DNA of 33,805 nucleotides from Sneathiella sp. (GTDB lineage Bacteria; Pseudomonadota; Alphaproteobacteria; Sneathiellales; Sneathiellaceae). The notes below the pieces were generated by a model that saw only the letters and a program-made list of their open reading frames with translations, had not been told where the DNA came from and did no database searches. The stretch spans positions 469,473-503,277 of the forward strand of contig NZ_NZMB01000005.1 in NCBI RefSeq assembly GCF_002694385.1, read 5' to 3'. Positions 8,432 to 17,406 of the stretch are shown piece after piece. The position numbers and the translations under genes were made by a program. The number at the start of each line of letters is the position of its first letter. The stretch's first letter is position 1.

Positions 8432-8460
8432 CCGGACAGGTCCAATCGGCCATTGTCCGG
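8432..8460. other. Inverted repeat after the indolepyruvate oxidoreductase gene
   Basis: CCGGACA and TGTCCGG form a 7-bp perfect inverted repeat with a 15-nt loop, between the end of the oxidoreductase gene and the DUF1272 start. No T-run follows on either strand, so terminator function is uncertain. Confidence 0.35.
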
Positions 8461-8475
8461 GGGGCCAGTTTCAAC

Positions 8476-11400
8476 CTATTCCGCCGCCTGTTTCTGCGGT
8501 TCCGGGTTGCGGAAGGAGCTGAGCAGGTTGTCAAGATCGCCGCGGTAGATGTTGATCGCCCTGTCCTTCACATGGCCATAGCCGCGGATTTCCATCGGCA
8601 GTTCGGCGATGGCGACGGCGGTGGCATGGTTATCGCGGGTGAGGCCCTGGGTCAGTTCCTCGATGATCGCTTCATACTCGCGGATCAGCGCGCGTTCGAT
8701 CTTGCGTTCCTCCTGATAGCCGAAGATGTCAAAGGGGGTAGCGCGCAGCGCCTTGAACTTCGCGAGGAAGCCGAACGCCTTCATCATATACGGGCCGTAT
8801 TCCTTCTTTTTGAGATGACCCGTTTCGGAATCGTGTTTGGCGAACAAGGGCGGGGCGAGATGGAATTTCAGCTCATACTCCCCTTCCATCATATGCTCGA
8901 CACGCTGCATGAAGGTGCCATCCGTATAAAGCCGCGCAACCTCATACTCATCCTTATAGGCGAGAAGTTTGAAATAGGCGCGCGTCACAGCTTCAGACAG
9001 GCTGGTATCGCCGGGCGTCACCTCGCTTTCGCGCTGGCGGACGCGGGCTACCAGATCGCTGTAGCGGCGGGCATAACGGGCGCTCTGATAACCGGTGAGG
9101 AAATCAACCCGGCGGGCGATCATCTCATCAATATCATTTGAGGGGGAGAGGATCAGATCAGGGCCTTTCAATTCCGCCACCTCTTTCAGGACGCGGTCCG
9201 GATCATGAGCCATGACGCGGCCCCAGCCGAAGGACTTTTTGTTGAAGTCTATGGCGACGCCGTTCAGCTCCACCGCGCGCAGCAGGGCCTCCTCGCTGAG
9301 CGGGATGAGGCCTTTCTGATAGGCAAAGCCGAGCATGAACAGATTGGTGGCGATGGCGTCCCCCATCAGGGTGGTGGCGATATCGCTCGCCTCGATCAGG
9401 TCGCACTGATCAGGGCCGATGGCCTCGCGGATATGATCGAGGGTGTCCTTGACCGGGAAGGGCGCGTCGGGGTCGAGGGTGAAATCCATGGTGGGAGAGG
9501 GGTGCGCATTGATCACCGCATGGGCGACATTAACGTCGAATTTGGCAAGACTGTCGTAGGAGCCGGAGACCACCATGTCGCAGCCGATGAGCAGATCGGC
9601 GCGCCCGGCCGGGATGCGAACGGCATTGATGTCTTCGGGCTTCGGGGCGATATGCACATGGCTGGTGACGGCGCCGCCCTTCTGGGCGAGGCCCGCCTGA
9701 TCCAGCACGGATATCCCCTTGTCTTCCAGATGCGCGGCCATGCCGACAATGGCGCCGATGGTCACGACGCCGGTGCCGCCGATGCCGGTGATCAGAATGC
9801 GGTAGGGGCCCTTGAGGTCGCGATGGGCAGGCGCGGGCAACCCTTCCGCCGGATTTTCGGAGGCATGCGGTGCGGCCTTGCGGAGCGCGCCGCCCTCGAT
9901 GGTCACAAAACTCGGACAGAAGCCGTTGACGCAGGAGTAATCCTTGTTGCAGCTCGACTGGTTAATCATCCGCTTGCGGCCGAACTCGGTCTCCACCGGC
10001 TCCACCGACAGGCAGTTCGACTTGACGGAGCAATCGCCGCAGCCTTCGCAGACAAGATCATTGATCAGCACCCGTTTCGCCGGATCGGGGAAGGTGCCGC
10101 GCTTGCGGCGGCGGCGCTTCTCGGCAGCGCAGGTCTGGTCGTAGATGAGGATCGAGACGCCTTTCTCCTCGCGCAGGCTCCGCTGGATCTTATCGAGATC
10201 ATCCCGATGATGGATCGTCGTCCCCTTGGGCCAGGGGGTATTTGCGGCGTATTTGTCAGGTTCGTCCGTTACCACGCGGATCATCGAGACGCCTTCGCCC
10301 TCGAGTTGCTGGGCAATCTGCCAGGGGGTGATATGCCCTTCCGTCGGCTGGCCGCCGGTCATGGCGACGGCATCGTTGTAAAGGATCTTGTAGGTGATGT
10401 TGGCCTTCGCCGCGACCGCCTGACGGATGGCGAGAATGCCGGAATGATAATAGGTGCCATCGCCGAGATTAGCGAAGATATGCTGCTCGTCCGTGAAATG
10501 CATCTGGCCGATCCACGGCACGCCTTCGCCGCCCATCTGGGTGAAGGTGTCGGTATTGCGGTTCATCCAGGTGACCATGAAATGACAGCCGATCCCGGCG
10601 ACGGCGCGGCTGCCCTCCGGCACCTTGGTGGAGGTGTTATGCGGACAGCCGGAGCAGTAGAAGGGCGTGCGCACCAGCTTGGCTGGTTTGGCCTCCAGCT
10701 GTTTTTCCTTGCGATCAAGAAAGGCGAGGCGGCTTTCGATGGCTTCCGAGGTGTAGAAACGGCGGATGCGGGCCGCGATCAGCCGGGCGACCAGCGCCGG
10801 CGTCAACTCCCCGGTGGAGGGCTGCAGCGAATGGCGGTTCTCATCAAACTTGCCGAGGATGCGCGGCCGGACGTTGGTGTCCCAGTTATAAAGCTGCTCC
10901 TTCATCTGGTTTTCGACGATGGCGCGCTTTTCCTCAACCACCAGCACCTCTTCCAGACCTTCGGCGAACTGGCGCACCCCGTCGGGTTCCAGCGGCCAGG
11001 GCATACCGACCTTATAGACGGTGAGGCCGATGTCGGCGGCCAGCTCGTCATTGATGCCGAGATCGCGGAGCGCCTGACGGACATCGTAATAGGCCTTGCC
11101 GACCGTGACGATGCCAAGGCGGCGCTTCGGGCTGTCCATGGTGATATGGTCGATATTGTTGGCGCGGGCAAAAGCGCGGGCGGCGTAGATCTTGTGCTTG
11201 TTGAGCCGCACCTCCTGATCGAAGCGGTTGTCATGGGGCTGGATGTTCAGCCCGCCCTCCGGCAGTTCGATATTGGGGCGGATGAAGCGGCCGCGTTCCG
11301 GCGAGACATAGACGGAGGCGCCGCCCTCCACCGTTTCGGAAATGCATTTGAAACCGATCCAGAGACCGGAGAAGCGCGACATTTCAAAGCCGAGCAGGCC

Positions 11401-11946
11401 GTAATCGAGAATTTCCTGCACATTGGCCGGATGCAGCACCGGCATCATCCATCCGGCGAAGCTATGCTCGCTCTGATGTGCGATGGTGGAGGAGACGATG
11501 CCGTGATCGTCGCCCGCGAGCGCCAGCACGCCGCCATGCTTCGATGTGCCCGCGCTGTTGGCGTGGCGGAACACATCGCCCGTCCGGTCGACGCCCGGCC
11601 CCTTGCCATACCACAGGCCGAACACCCCGTCGTAACGCGCGCCTTTGAACATATTGAGCTGCTGACTGCCCCAGACGGCGGTGGCCGCCAGATCCTCATT
11701 GACGCCCGGCTCAAAATGAATGTCCCGTTCTTTCAGAATTTTCGCGGCTTTCCAAAGCTGCTGATCATAACCCGCAAGGGGAGAGCCGCGATAGCCGGAG
11801 ATAAACCCGGCCGTATTCAGCCCCGCCTCAAGATCGCGCGCCTTCTGCATCAGCGGCAGGCGCACCAGCGCCTGAATACCGGTCAGGAAAACGCGCCCTT
11901 CTTCCAGCGTGTATTTGTCATCAAGCGAAACATTGGAAAGCATCAT
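8476..11946 (-). CDS. Indolepyruvate ferredoxin oxidoreductase, fused subunits
   Basis: This 1156-residue protein fuses the alpha and beta parts of a 2-oxoacid:ferredoxin oxidoreductase. It should decarboxylate indolepyruvate-type aryl 2-oxoacids to acyl-CoA with TPP, Fe-S clusters and ferredoxin, in the breakdown of aromatic or branched amino acids. Visible are the pyrimidine-binding region GFISGYRGSPLAGYDQ near residue 50, the TPP domain with CSGCPHNTSTKVPEGS and GDGTYYHSG in the middle, and a ferredoxin-like stretch NDLVCEGCGDCSVKSNC with CNKDYSC. The C-terminal gamma-type domain contains ITGIGGTGVVTIGA and LAQKGGAVTSH. Full length for this proteobacterial family. It starts with tandem ATG codons. 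A long open frame on the opposite strand is only a GC-driven shadow. Confidence 0.93.
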   Translation of the reverse strand: MMLSNVSLDDKYTLEEGRVFLTGIQALVRLPLMQKARDLEAGLNTAGFISGYRGSPLAGYDQQLWKAAKILKERDIHFEPGVNEDLAATAVWGSQQLNMFKGARYDGVFGLWYGKGPGVDRTGDVFRHANSAGTSKHGGVLALAGDDHGIVSSTIAHQSEHSFAGWMMPVLHPANVQEILDYGLLGFEMSRFSGLWIGFKCISETVEGGASVYVSPERGRFIRPNIELPEGGLNIQPHDNRFDQEVRLNKHKIYAARAFARANNIDHITMDSPKRRLGIVTVGKAYYDVRQALRDLGINDELAADIGLTVYKVGMPWPLEPDGVRQFAEGLEEVLVVEEKRAIVENQMKEQLYNWDTNVRPRILGKFDENRHSLQPSTGELTPALVARLIAARIRRFYTSEAIESRLAFLDRKEKQLEAKPAKLVRTPFYCSGCPHNTSTKVPEGSRAVAGIGCHFMVTWMNRNTDTFTQMGGEGVPWIGQMHFTDEQHIFANLGDGTYYHSGILAIRQAVAAKANITYKILYNDAVAMTGGQPTEGHITPWQIAQQLEGEGVSMIRVVTDEPDKYAANTPWPKGTTIHHRDDLDKIQRSLREEKGVSILIYDQTCAAEKRRRRKRGTFPDPAKRVLINDLVCEGCGDCSVKSNCLSVEPVETEFGRKRMINQSSCNKDYSCVNGFCPSFVTIEGGALRKAAPHASENPAEGLPAPAHRDLKGPYRILITGIGGTGVVTIGAIVGMAAHLEDKGISVLDQAGLAQKGGAVTSHVHIAPKPEDINAVRIPAGRADLLIGCDMVVSGSYDSLAKFDVNVAHAVINAHPSPTMDFTLDPDAPFPVKDTLDHIREAIGPDQCDLIEASDIATTLMGDAIATNLFMLGFAYQKGLIPLSEEALLRAVELNGVAIDFNKKSFGWGRVMAHDPDRVLKEVAELKGPDLILSPSNDIDEMIARRVDFLTGYQSARYARRYSDLVARVRQRESEVTPGDTSLSEAVTRAYFKLLAYKDEYEVARLYTDGTFMQRVEHMMEGEYELKFHLAPPLFAKHDSETGHLKKKEYGPYMMKAFGFLAKFKALRATPFDIFGYQEERKIERALIREYEAIIEELTQGLTRDNHATAVAIAELPMEIRGYGHVKDRAINIYRGDLDNLLSSFRNPEPQKQAAE

Positions 11947-11994
11947 CTCTGCCCACTCCCATTGGAAAAGACGTCATTCAGGGTTGATATAAGA

Positions 11995-12023
11995 AAGTTA
12001 TCATAAAAGGCAATAAAGGTCAA
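11995..12023 (-). promoter_or_regulatory. Probable sigma70-type promoter for the indolepyruvate oxidoreductase
   Basis: On the minus strand, TTGACC and TAACTT are separated by 17 nt, with the -10 box about 50 nt before the start codon. It sits in an AT-richer patch of the divergent intergenic region. Called by eye from consensus similarity. Confidence 0.4.
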
Positions 12024-12137
12024 TAGTACTGACTTATAGCCGGGATGGGCCCTGATTTCGCTGATTCCCTTTGACTTTTCCCGGGTGAGGGGGTTTTAAG
12101 GGAGATAACGGGCAGTGTTCAGGTGAAAGGGCGTTAC

Positions 12138-13118
12138 ATGACCATTCTGGTGACAGGAGCGGCGGGTTTTATCGGTATGCATGTGGCGGAGGCGTTGCTG
12201 GCGGATGGTCGGCAGGTCATCGCCGTGGACAACCTCAACCCCTATTATGATGTGACGCTGAAAAAGGCGCGGCTCGCGCGGCTGCAACTCTATAAGAACA
12301 TCACCTTTTATGATTGCGATATCGCCGATCGTCCGGCGCTTTTTGCGGCCCTTGGCGCGCATCCGGAAATCAGCCTGATCGTCCATCTGGCGGCGCAGGC
12401 AGGGGTGCGCCACAGCATCAGCCGTCCGTTCGACTATACCCAGGCCAATGTCACGGGCTTTCTGTCGATCCTGGAGGCAGCGCGGCAGATGGACAAGCTG
12501 AAACATCTGGTCTATGCCAGTTCCTCCTCCGTTTACGGGGCCAATAACAAGCTGCCCTATTCGGTGGATGATCGCACGGACAGCCCGGTCTCCCTCTATG
12601 CGGCGACGAAGAAGGCCAATGAGCTGATGGCCCATTCCTATTCGCATCTGTATGAGATCCCGATGACGGGATTGCGGTTCTTTACGGTCTATGGCCCGTG
12701 GGGGCGGCCGGATATGGCCTATTGGCGCTTTACCGAGAAAATCATGCGCCGTGAGCCCGTGGATATTTATAATCACGGTGACATGATGCGCGATTTTACC
12801 TATATCGACGATGTGGTGAGGGGCGTTCTCGGTGTTCTTGCGGCGCCGCCGGAAAAGACGGTTGATACCGCCGCCCATCGGGTCTACAACATCGGCAACA
12901 ACCGGGCGGAAAAGCTCCTTGATTTTATTTCAATCATCGAGAAAACCCTGGGCATGACGGCGGAGCGGCGGTTGCTGCCCATGCAGCCGGGCGATATTCA
13001 GGCGACCTATGCAGATATCGAGCCGATCCGCCGCGACATCGGTTTCGAGCCGACAACTCGTCTTGAAGACGGCCTGCCGAAATTCGTCGCCTGGTATCAC
13101 GATTATTGCAAGGAATAG
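12138..13118 (+). CDS. NAD-dependent sugar-nucleotide epimerase, UDP-glucuronate 4-epimerase type
   Basis: This 326-residue short-chain dehydrogenase of the extended type begins MTILVTGAAGFIG (Rossmann GxxGxxG at residues 7-13). It has the catalytic Ser/Thr region ASSSSVYG (~128-134) and Tyr154-x-x-x-Lys158 in SLYAATKKANE. The motifs DNLNPYYD, FFTVYGPWGRPDMA and RDFTYIDD match the UDP-glucuronate 4-epimerase (CapI/LspL-like) branch, which makes UDP-galacturonate for surface polysaccharides. ATG 12138 (AAAGGG six bases before) is preferred to GTG 12123. No other polysaccharide gene is adjacent, so substrate assignment rests on motif resemblance. Confidence 0.85.
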   Translation: MTILVTGAAGFIGMHVAEALLADGRQVIAVDNLNPYYDVTLKKARLARLQLYKNITFYDCDIADRPALFAALGAHPEISLIVHLAAQAGVRHSISRPFDYTQANVTGFLSILEAARQMDKLKHLVYASSSSVYGANNKLPYSVDDRTDSPVSLYAATKKANELMAHSYSHLYEIPMTGLRFFTVYGPWGRPDMAYWRFTEKIMRREPVDIYNHGDMMRDFTYIDDVVRGVLGVLAAPPEKTVDTAAHRVYNIGNNRAEKLLDFISIIEKTLGMTAERRLLPMQPGDIQATYADIEPIRRDIGFEPTTRLEDGLPKFVAWYHDYCKE

Positions 13119-13123
13119 ATTTT

Positions 13124-13600
13124 ATGTCGGACATGTTCGATATCAACCAGATACAAACAATTATTGACAAGGGCATCCCCCATTGCGCCGAGATCGGCGT
13201 GAAGATCGAGAAGATGGGCGCGGATGGCGTTGTCTTCTATCTGCCCTATCAGGAACGCTTTGCGGGCAATCCGGTGAATGGCGTGCTGCATGGCGGGATT
13301 ATCACCACATTGATCGATTCCGCCATGGGGATGAGCATCTATGCCCGGCTGGAAAAATACCTGCCGCTGGCGACGCTGGATTTACGCATTGACTATCTGA
13401 AGCCCGCCACACCGGGGGAGGATGTCTATACCCATTCCTTCTGCTACAAGACGACGCGGCAGATTGCCTTCGTGCGGGCCATCGCCTATCACGGCGACCG
13501 GCATGACCCGATTGCCAATGCGGTTGGCACCTTCATGCTGAAATCAACGGATAGCCCGGCCCTTGATATGGTGGCCGAACGTGTGAGGGCGGCGCAATGA
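13124..13600 (+). CDS. PaaI-type hotdog-fold thioesterase (first of a tandem pair)
   Basis: This 158-residue protein has the hotdog thioesterase core: FAGNPVNGVLHGGIITTLIDSAMG contains the HGG loop and an acidic residue (Asp in TLIDSA) expected in catalysis. LATLDLRIDYLKPATPGEDV and a C-terminal GTFMLK strand complete the fold. Members cleave acyl-CoA or aryl-CoA thioesters. I prefer ATG 13124 to the TTG at 13106; AAGGA precedes it. It follows the epimerase by 5 bp and overlaps the next gene by 4 bp. Confidence 0.82.
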   Translation: MSDMFDINQIQTIIDKGIPHCAEIGVKIEKMGADGVVFYLPYQERFAGNPVNGVLHGGIITTLIDSAMGMSIYARLEKYLPLATLDLRIDYLKPATPGEDVYTHSFCYKTTRQIAFVRAIAYHGDRHDPIANAVGTFMLKSTDSPALDMVAERVRAAQ

Positions 13601-14046
13601 GCGAACAACGCGCGGAAAATTTCATCAGCAAAATCAATGCGGCGAAGCAGGATCGCAACTGGCAGCAGGTGTTCGATTTCATCCCCTATTTCAGCTTTCT
13701 CGGCCTTCGTCTGGAGGAACGGGAAAGCGGCCTTGTCTGCGTCCTGCCGGAAGACAAGAAGTTTATCGGCAACCCGACGCTGCCGGCGCTGCATGGCGGG
13801 GTGGTCGGCGCGTTTCTCGAAAGCGCGGCGCTGGTCCATCTGATGGCAACGCAGGAAGTGACGCGTATGCCCAAGATCATCAATATCACGGTGGAATATC
13901 TCCGCTCCGGCAAGCCGATTGAAACCTATGCCGAAGCGGTGATCACCAAGCCCGGACGGCGCGTCGCCAATATGCGGGTTGAGGCCTGGCAGAAGGATCG
14001 CAGCAAGCCGATTGCGGCGGCGCATGCCAATTTCCTTGTCAGTTGA
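13597..14046 (+). CDS. PaaI-type hotdog-fold thioesterase (second of a tandem pair)
   Basis: This 149-residue paralogue of the preceding gene overlaps it by ATGA, which suggests translational coupling. The hotdog core reads IGNPTLPALHGGVVGAFLESAALV, with Glu (LESA) where the first copy has Asp (IDSA). INITVEYLRSGKPIETYAEAV and VRVEAW-type strands follow. The two may form a heteromer or have diverged in substrate; both ideas are inference from adjacency. Confidence 0.82.
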   Translation: MSEQRAENFISKINAAKQDRNWQQVFDFIPYFSFLGLRLEERESGLVCVLPEDKKFIGNPTLPALHGGVVGAFLESAALVHLMATQEVTRMPKIINITVEYLRSGKPIETYAEAVITKPGRRVANMRVEAWQKDRSKPIAAAHANFLVS

Positions 14047-14102
14047 CGATTGCTGCCTACATGAATTGATAATGATGCCTGTTTAGCCGGAGTTGATTAT
14101 TC

Positions 14103-15875
14103 ATGACAAAAGCCGCCCTTGCCAATCTGCCCGAATGGGATTTGAGCGATCTGTATCCGTCCCGCACCTCCCCGGAACTGCTCGAGGATCTGGAGACGGT
14201 GGCGCAGGATGCAAAAGCTTTCGCCGCGCAATATAAGGGCAAGCTGTTGGGCCTGGACGGGCAGGGGCTCTATCTCGCCATCTCGAAATTCGAGGAAATC
14301 GGCGAGATGGAAGGGCGGATCATGTCCTATGCCTATCTCGTTTATGCGGGCAATATGTCGGATCCGGACATCGCAAAATTCTTCCAGACCATGCAGGAAA
14401 AAATCAGCGCCACCAGCACTGATCTGCTGTTCTTCACGCTGGAACTGAACCGCATCGGGGAAGAAAAGCTGCAAGGCATGTATGAGGGCAGCAGCCTGAA
14501 AAAATATGAGCCCTGGCTCAACAATGTGCGGGCGCTGAAGCCCTATCAGCTCTCCGATGAGGTGGAGAAGCTGCTGCATGAGAAGGAAATCTCCGGGCGC
14601 AGCGCCTGGGTGCGGCTGTTTGATGAGACAATGGCCGGCCTCAAGTTCGAACTGGATGGCGAAGAGCTTGCCTCGCAGCAGGTTCTGCACCTGCTGTCCA
14701 GTCCCAACGCGGAACTGCGCAAGAAGGCGGCGAAAAGCCTCGGCAAGGTGTTCGGGCAGAATGCCCGGCTGTTTTCCCTGATCACCAACACGCTGGCAAA
14801 GGACAAGGCGATTGAGGATGACTGGCGCGGCGCGCCCGAGCCCGCCGCCATGCGTCATCTCGCCAATCAGGTGGAGCCGGAGGTGGTGAACGCCCTCTCC
14901 AAGGCTGTGCAGGACGCCTATCCGGAGTTGTCGCATCGTTACTATGCCCTGAAAGCCAAATGGATGGGGCAGGAGAAGATCGACTATTGGGACCGCAATG
15001 CGCCGCTGCCCGCCGCCGATGACCGTCTCATCCCGTGGGAGGAGGCGCGCGATACGGTGCTGGAGGCCTATGGCCGCTTCTCGCCGGAGCTGTCAAAGCT
15101 GGGCCAGCAGTTTTTCGAAAAGCCGTGGATTGACGCGGCCGTCCGCCCCGGCAAGTCGCCGGGCGCTTTCGCGCATCCCACCGTTTCCGATGTGCATCCC
15201 TATCTGCTGCTGAATTATCAGGGTAATATCCGCGATGTGATGACGCTCGCCCATGAGCTGGGCCACGGGGTGCATCAGCTTCTGGCCGCGCCGCAGGGCG
15301 GATTGCTGGCCAATACGCCGCTGACCCTCGCGGAGACGGCCAGCGTGTTTGGCGAACAGCTCACCTTCCGCGCGATGCTGGAAAAACAGACCGATCCCGA
15401 AAAGCGCCGCATCATGCTGGCGGGCAAGGTCGAGGATATGCTGAACACGGTGGTACGGCAGATCGCTTTCTATGAGTTCGAGCGGCGCCTGCATGCCGCC
15501 CGGCGGGAGGAGGAGCTGTCCCCCGACCAGATTGGCAAGATCTGGATGGATGTGCAGACTGAAAGCCTCGGCCCGGCGATCCGGCTGCATGACGAGTATC
15601 AGTATTTCTGGTGCTATATCCCGCATTTCATCCATTCGCCCTTCTATGTCTATGCCTATGCCTTTGGCGACTGTCTGGTGAATGCCCTCTACGCCATCTA
15701 TCAGGAGGCGGAGAGCGGCTTTCAGGAGAAATATTTCGACATGCTGAAGGCGGGCGGAACCCTGCGTCACAAGGAACTGCTGGCGCCGTTCAATCTGGAT
15801 GCGTCGGATCCGGCTTTCTGGTCGAAGGGCCTCGGTGTCATCAAGGGGTTTATTGACGAACTCGAAGCCGTCTGA
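14103..15875 (+). CDS. pepF: M3 family oligoendopeptidase F
   Basis: This 590-residue zinc metallopeptidase has the HExxH motif in LAHELGHGVHQ (His384, Glu385, His388) and a third ligand Glu in LAETASVFGEQ about 27 residues on, as in family M3. The N-terminal ~100 residues are the PepF-type domain (ANLPEWDLSDLYPS). It degrades short cytosolic peptides. Length matches the M3B/PepF subfamily of about 600 residues. It appears to form its own transcription unit, 56 bp after the thioesterase pair. Confidence 0.93.
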   Translation: MTKAALANLPEWDLSDLYPSRTSPELLEDLETVAQDAKAFAAQYKGKLLGLDGQGLYLAISKFEEIGEMEGRIMSYAYLVYAGNMSDPDIAKFFQTMQEKISATSTDLLFFTLELNRIGEEKLQGMYEGSSLKKYEPWLNNVRALKPYQLSDEVEKLLHEKEISGRSAWVRLFDETMAGLKFELDGEELASQQVLHLLSSPNAELRKKAAKSLGKVFGQNARLFSLITNTLAKDKAIEDDWRGAPEPAAMRHLANQVEPEVVNALSKAVQDAYPELSHRYYALKAKWMGQEKIDYWDRNAPLPAADDRLIPWEEARDTVLEAYGRFSPELSKLGQQFFEKPWIDAAVRPGKSPGAFAHPTVSDVHPYLLLNYQGNIRDVMTLAHELGHGVHQLLAAPQGGLLANTPLTLAETASVFGEQLTFRAMLEKQTDPEKRRIMLAGKVEDMLNTVVRQIAFYEFERRLHAARREEELSPDQIGKIWMDVQTESLGPAIRLHDEYQYFWCYIPHFIHSPFYVYAYAFGDCLVNALYAIYQEAESGFQEKYFDMLKAGGTLRHKELLAPFNLDASDPAFWSKGLGVIKGFIDELEAV

Positions 15876-15949
15876 CCCCTCCCTCTGCCTTGTAAACTGG
15901 CTTGTGATTTCGCCTGCGCCGCTTTTCGCGGTGCGGGCGCGACAATCTG

Positions 15950-15977
15950 TTGCCGTTCATTCAGATTTCGGTATATT
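15950..15977 (+). promoter_or_regulatory. Probable sigma70-type promoter for oxidase subunit IV / pnt operon
   Basis: TTGCCG and TATATT are separated by 16 nt on the plus strand, about 50 nt before the 42-residue subunit IV gene. Called by eye; no other -10-like hexamer in the gap fits better. Confidence 0.4.
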
Positions 15978-16028
15978 GCATCGCACACTGTAATCAGAAT
16001 GAAGTTTATCAAGGGAAAGGCTGTCAAT

Positions 16029-16157
16029 ATGGCTGAAAATGGCAACATGAATATTGAAGCGCAGAATGAATCCTATGCGTTCTTCGTCAACCTGTTTAAG
16101 TTCGGCACCATCGCGGTTGTGGTGGTTCTGATCCTGATGGCCTTCTTCCTGCTCTAG
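16029..16157 (+). CDS. aa3-type cytochrome c oxidase subunit IV
   Basis: This 42-residue single-helix membrane protein begins MAENGNMNIEAQNESYAFFV, with the rest forming one hydrophobic helix ending FFLL. This matches the small bacterial aa3-type oxidase subunit IV family (PF07835), known from Rhodobacter and Paracoccus, where the N-terminal stretch is cytosolic and a single helix packs against the oxidase. AAGG at 16017-16020 is 8 nt from the ATG. It is placed directly upstream of pntAA, a recurring alphaproteobacterial arrangement. None of the large oxidase subunits lies in this window. Confidence 0.85.
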   Translation: MAENGNMNIEAQNESYAFFVNLFKFGTIAVVVVLILMAFFLL

Positions 16158-16165
16158 CAGCGAAG

Positions 16166-16184
16166 CGGCCCCGTCACGGGGCCG
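16166..16184 (+). terminator. GC-rich hairpin between oxidase subunit IV and pntAA
   Basis: An 8-bp perfect stem CGGCCCCG/CGGGGCCG has a 3-nt loop. No T-run follows, so it may attenuate, stabilise mRNA ends or terminate only partly between the small gene and pntAA. Confidence 0.4.
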
Positions 16185-16252
16185 GACTGTCAGTAACGGC
16201 GTTGCGGGGCGTCATCCAACCATCTGAATGACAAGTATAAAAAGGATCGATT

Positions 16253-17404
16253 ATGAAAATCGCTATCCCACGGGAGCGTCGAGAGCATGAAAAACGCGTT
16301 GCGGCCACTCCCGATACCGTAAAGAAATTTGTCGGGCTGGGCGCGGAAGTCATCGTTGAGACAGGAGCGGGCCATGCCAGCTCATTCTCTGATGCTGACT
16401 ATGAGGCGTCGGGGGCCACAATCGCGCCCGACGAAGCCTCTGCCCTCAAGGACGCCGATATTGTCCTCAAGATCCAGCGCCCGCTGACCAAGGCCGAAGG
16501 CGAAGATGAGCTTGCCCTGATGAAAAAGGGCGCGGTTCTGATCGGTCATCTGGCCGCCCTGCAAAACCGTGAACAGGCGGCGGAATACGCCAAGGCCGGC
16601 GTGACGGCCATCGCCCTTGAACTGCTGCCGCGCATCAGCCGCGCCCAGTCCATGGACGTACTGTCGTCGCAGTCCAACCTGTCGGGCTATAAATCCGTGC
16701 TGGACGCGACGGCGGAATATGGCCGGGCGCTGCCGATGATGATGACGGCGGCGGGCACCATCGCGCCCGCCAAATGTTTCATCATGGGCGTTGGCGTTGC
16801 CGGATTGCAGGCCATTGCCACCGCGCGCCGCCTTGGCGCCATCGTGACGGCGACCGACGTGCGCGCCGCCACCAAGGAACAGGTGGAGAGTCTCGGCGCG
16901 AAATTCGTCATGGTCGAAAGCGAAGAGGCCGGCGAGACGGCGGGCGGTTACGCCAAGGAGATGAGCGAAGACTATAAGAAGCGTCAGGCGGAACTGGTGT
17001 TCGAGCATATCAAGAAGCAGGATATCGTCATCACGACGGCCCTTATTCCGGGCCGCACGGCGCCGATCCTCATCACCGATGAAATGCTGGCGGTGATGAA
17101 GCCGGGCTCGGTCATCGTCGATCTCGCGGTTGAGGCGGGGGGCAATGTCACCCAGTCGAAGCTGGGCGAGGTGGTGACCACGGCAAATGGCGTTAAAATC
17201 ATCGGCCATCACAATGTGCCGAGCCGTCTGGCGAGCGATGCGTCCTCGCTGTTCGCCAAGAACCATTTCAACTTCCTCAATCCCATGATTGACAAGGAAA
17301 CGGGGAATTTGAACCTCAACTGGGAAGATGAACTTGTCACCGGCACGGCGCTGACCCGCGATGGCAACATTGTCCACCCGCAACTGACCGAGGGAGGGAA
17401 CTGA
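16253..17404 (+). CDS. pntAA: NAD(P)+ transhydrogenase subunit alpha, part 1 (NAD-binding domain I)
   Basis: This 383-residue soluble subunit binds NAD(H). It begins MKIAIPRERREHEKRVAATP. The loop LLPRISRAQSMDVLSSQSNLSGYKSV is the segment contacting the NADP domain, and the Rossmann motif is MGVGVAGLQAIATARRLGA. The split-alpha layout (domain I separate from membrane part 1) is as in Rhodospirillum rubrum, and the length matches that type. With pntAB and pntB it forms the membrane enzyme that couples proton entry to NADPH formation. It ends 3 nt before pntAB. Confidence 0.96.
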   Translation: MKIAIPRERREHEKRVAATPDTVKKFVGLGAEVIVETGAGHASSFSDADYEASGATIAPDEASALKDADIVLKIQRPLTKAEGEDELALMKKGAVLIGHLAALQNREQAAEYAKAGVTAIALELLPRISRAQSMDVLSSQSNLSGYKSVLDATAEYGRALPMMMTAAGTIAPAKCFIMGVGVAGLQAIATARRLGAIVTATDVRAATKEQVESLGAKFVMVESEEAGETAGGYAKEMSEDYKKRQAELVFEHIKKQDIVITTALIPGRTAPILITDEMLAVMKPGSVIVDLAVEAGGNVTQSKLGEVVTTANGVKIIGHHNVPSRLASDASSLFAKNHFNFLNPMIDKETGNLNLNWEDELVTGTALTRDGNIVHPQLTEGGN

Positions 17405-17406
17405 TC

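Noticed and set aside
9205-12006. A 933-codon open frame antisense to the indolepyruvate oxidoreductase
   Set aside because: It mirrors the GC-rich third-position pattern of a clear, full-length conserved gene on the other strand and has no recognisable domain.
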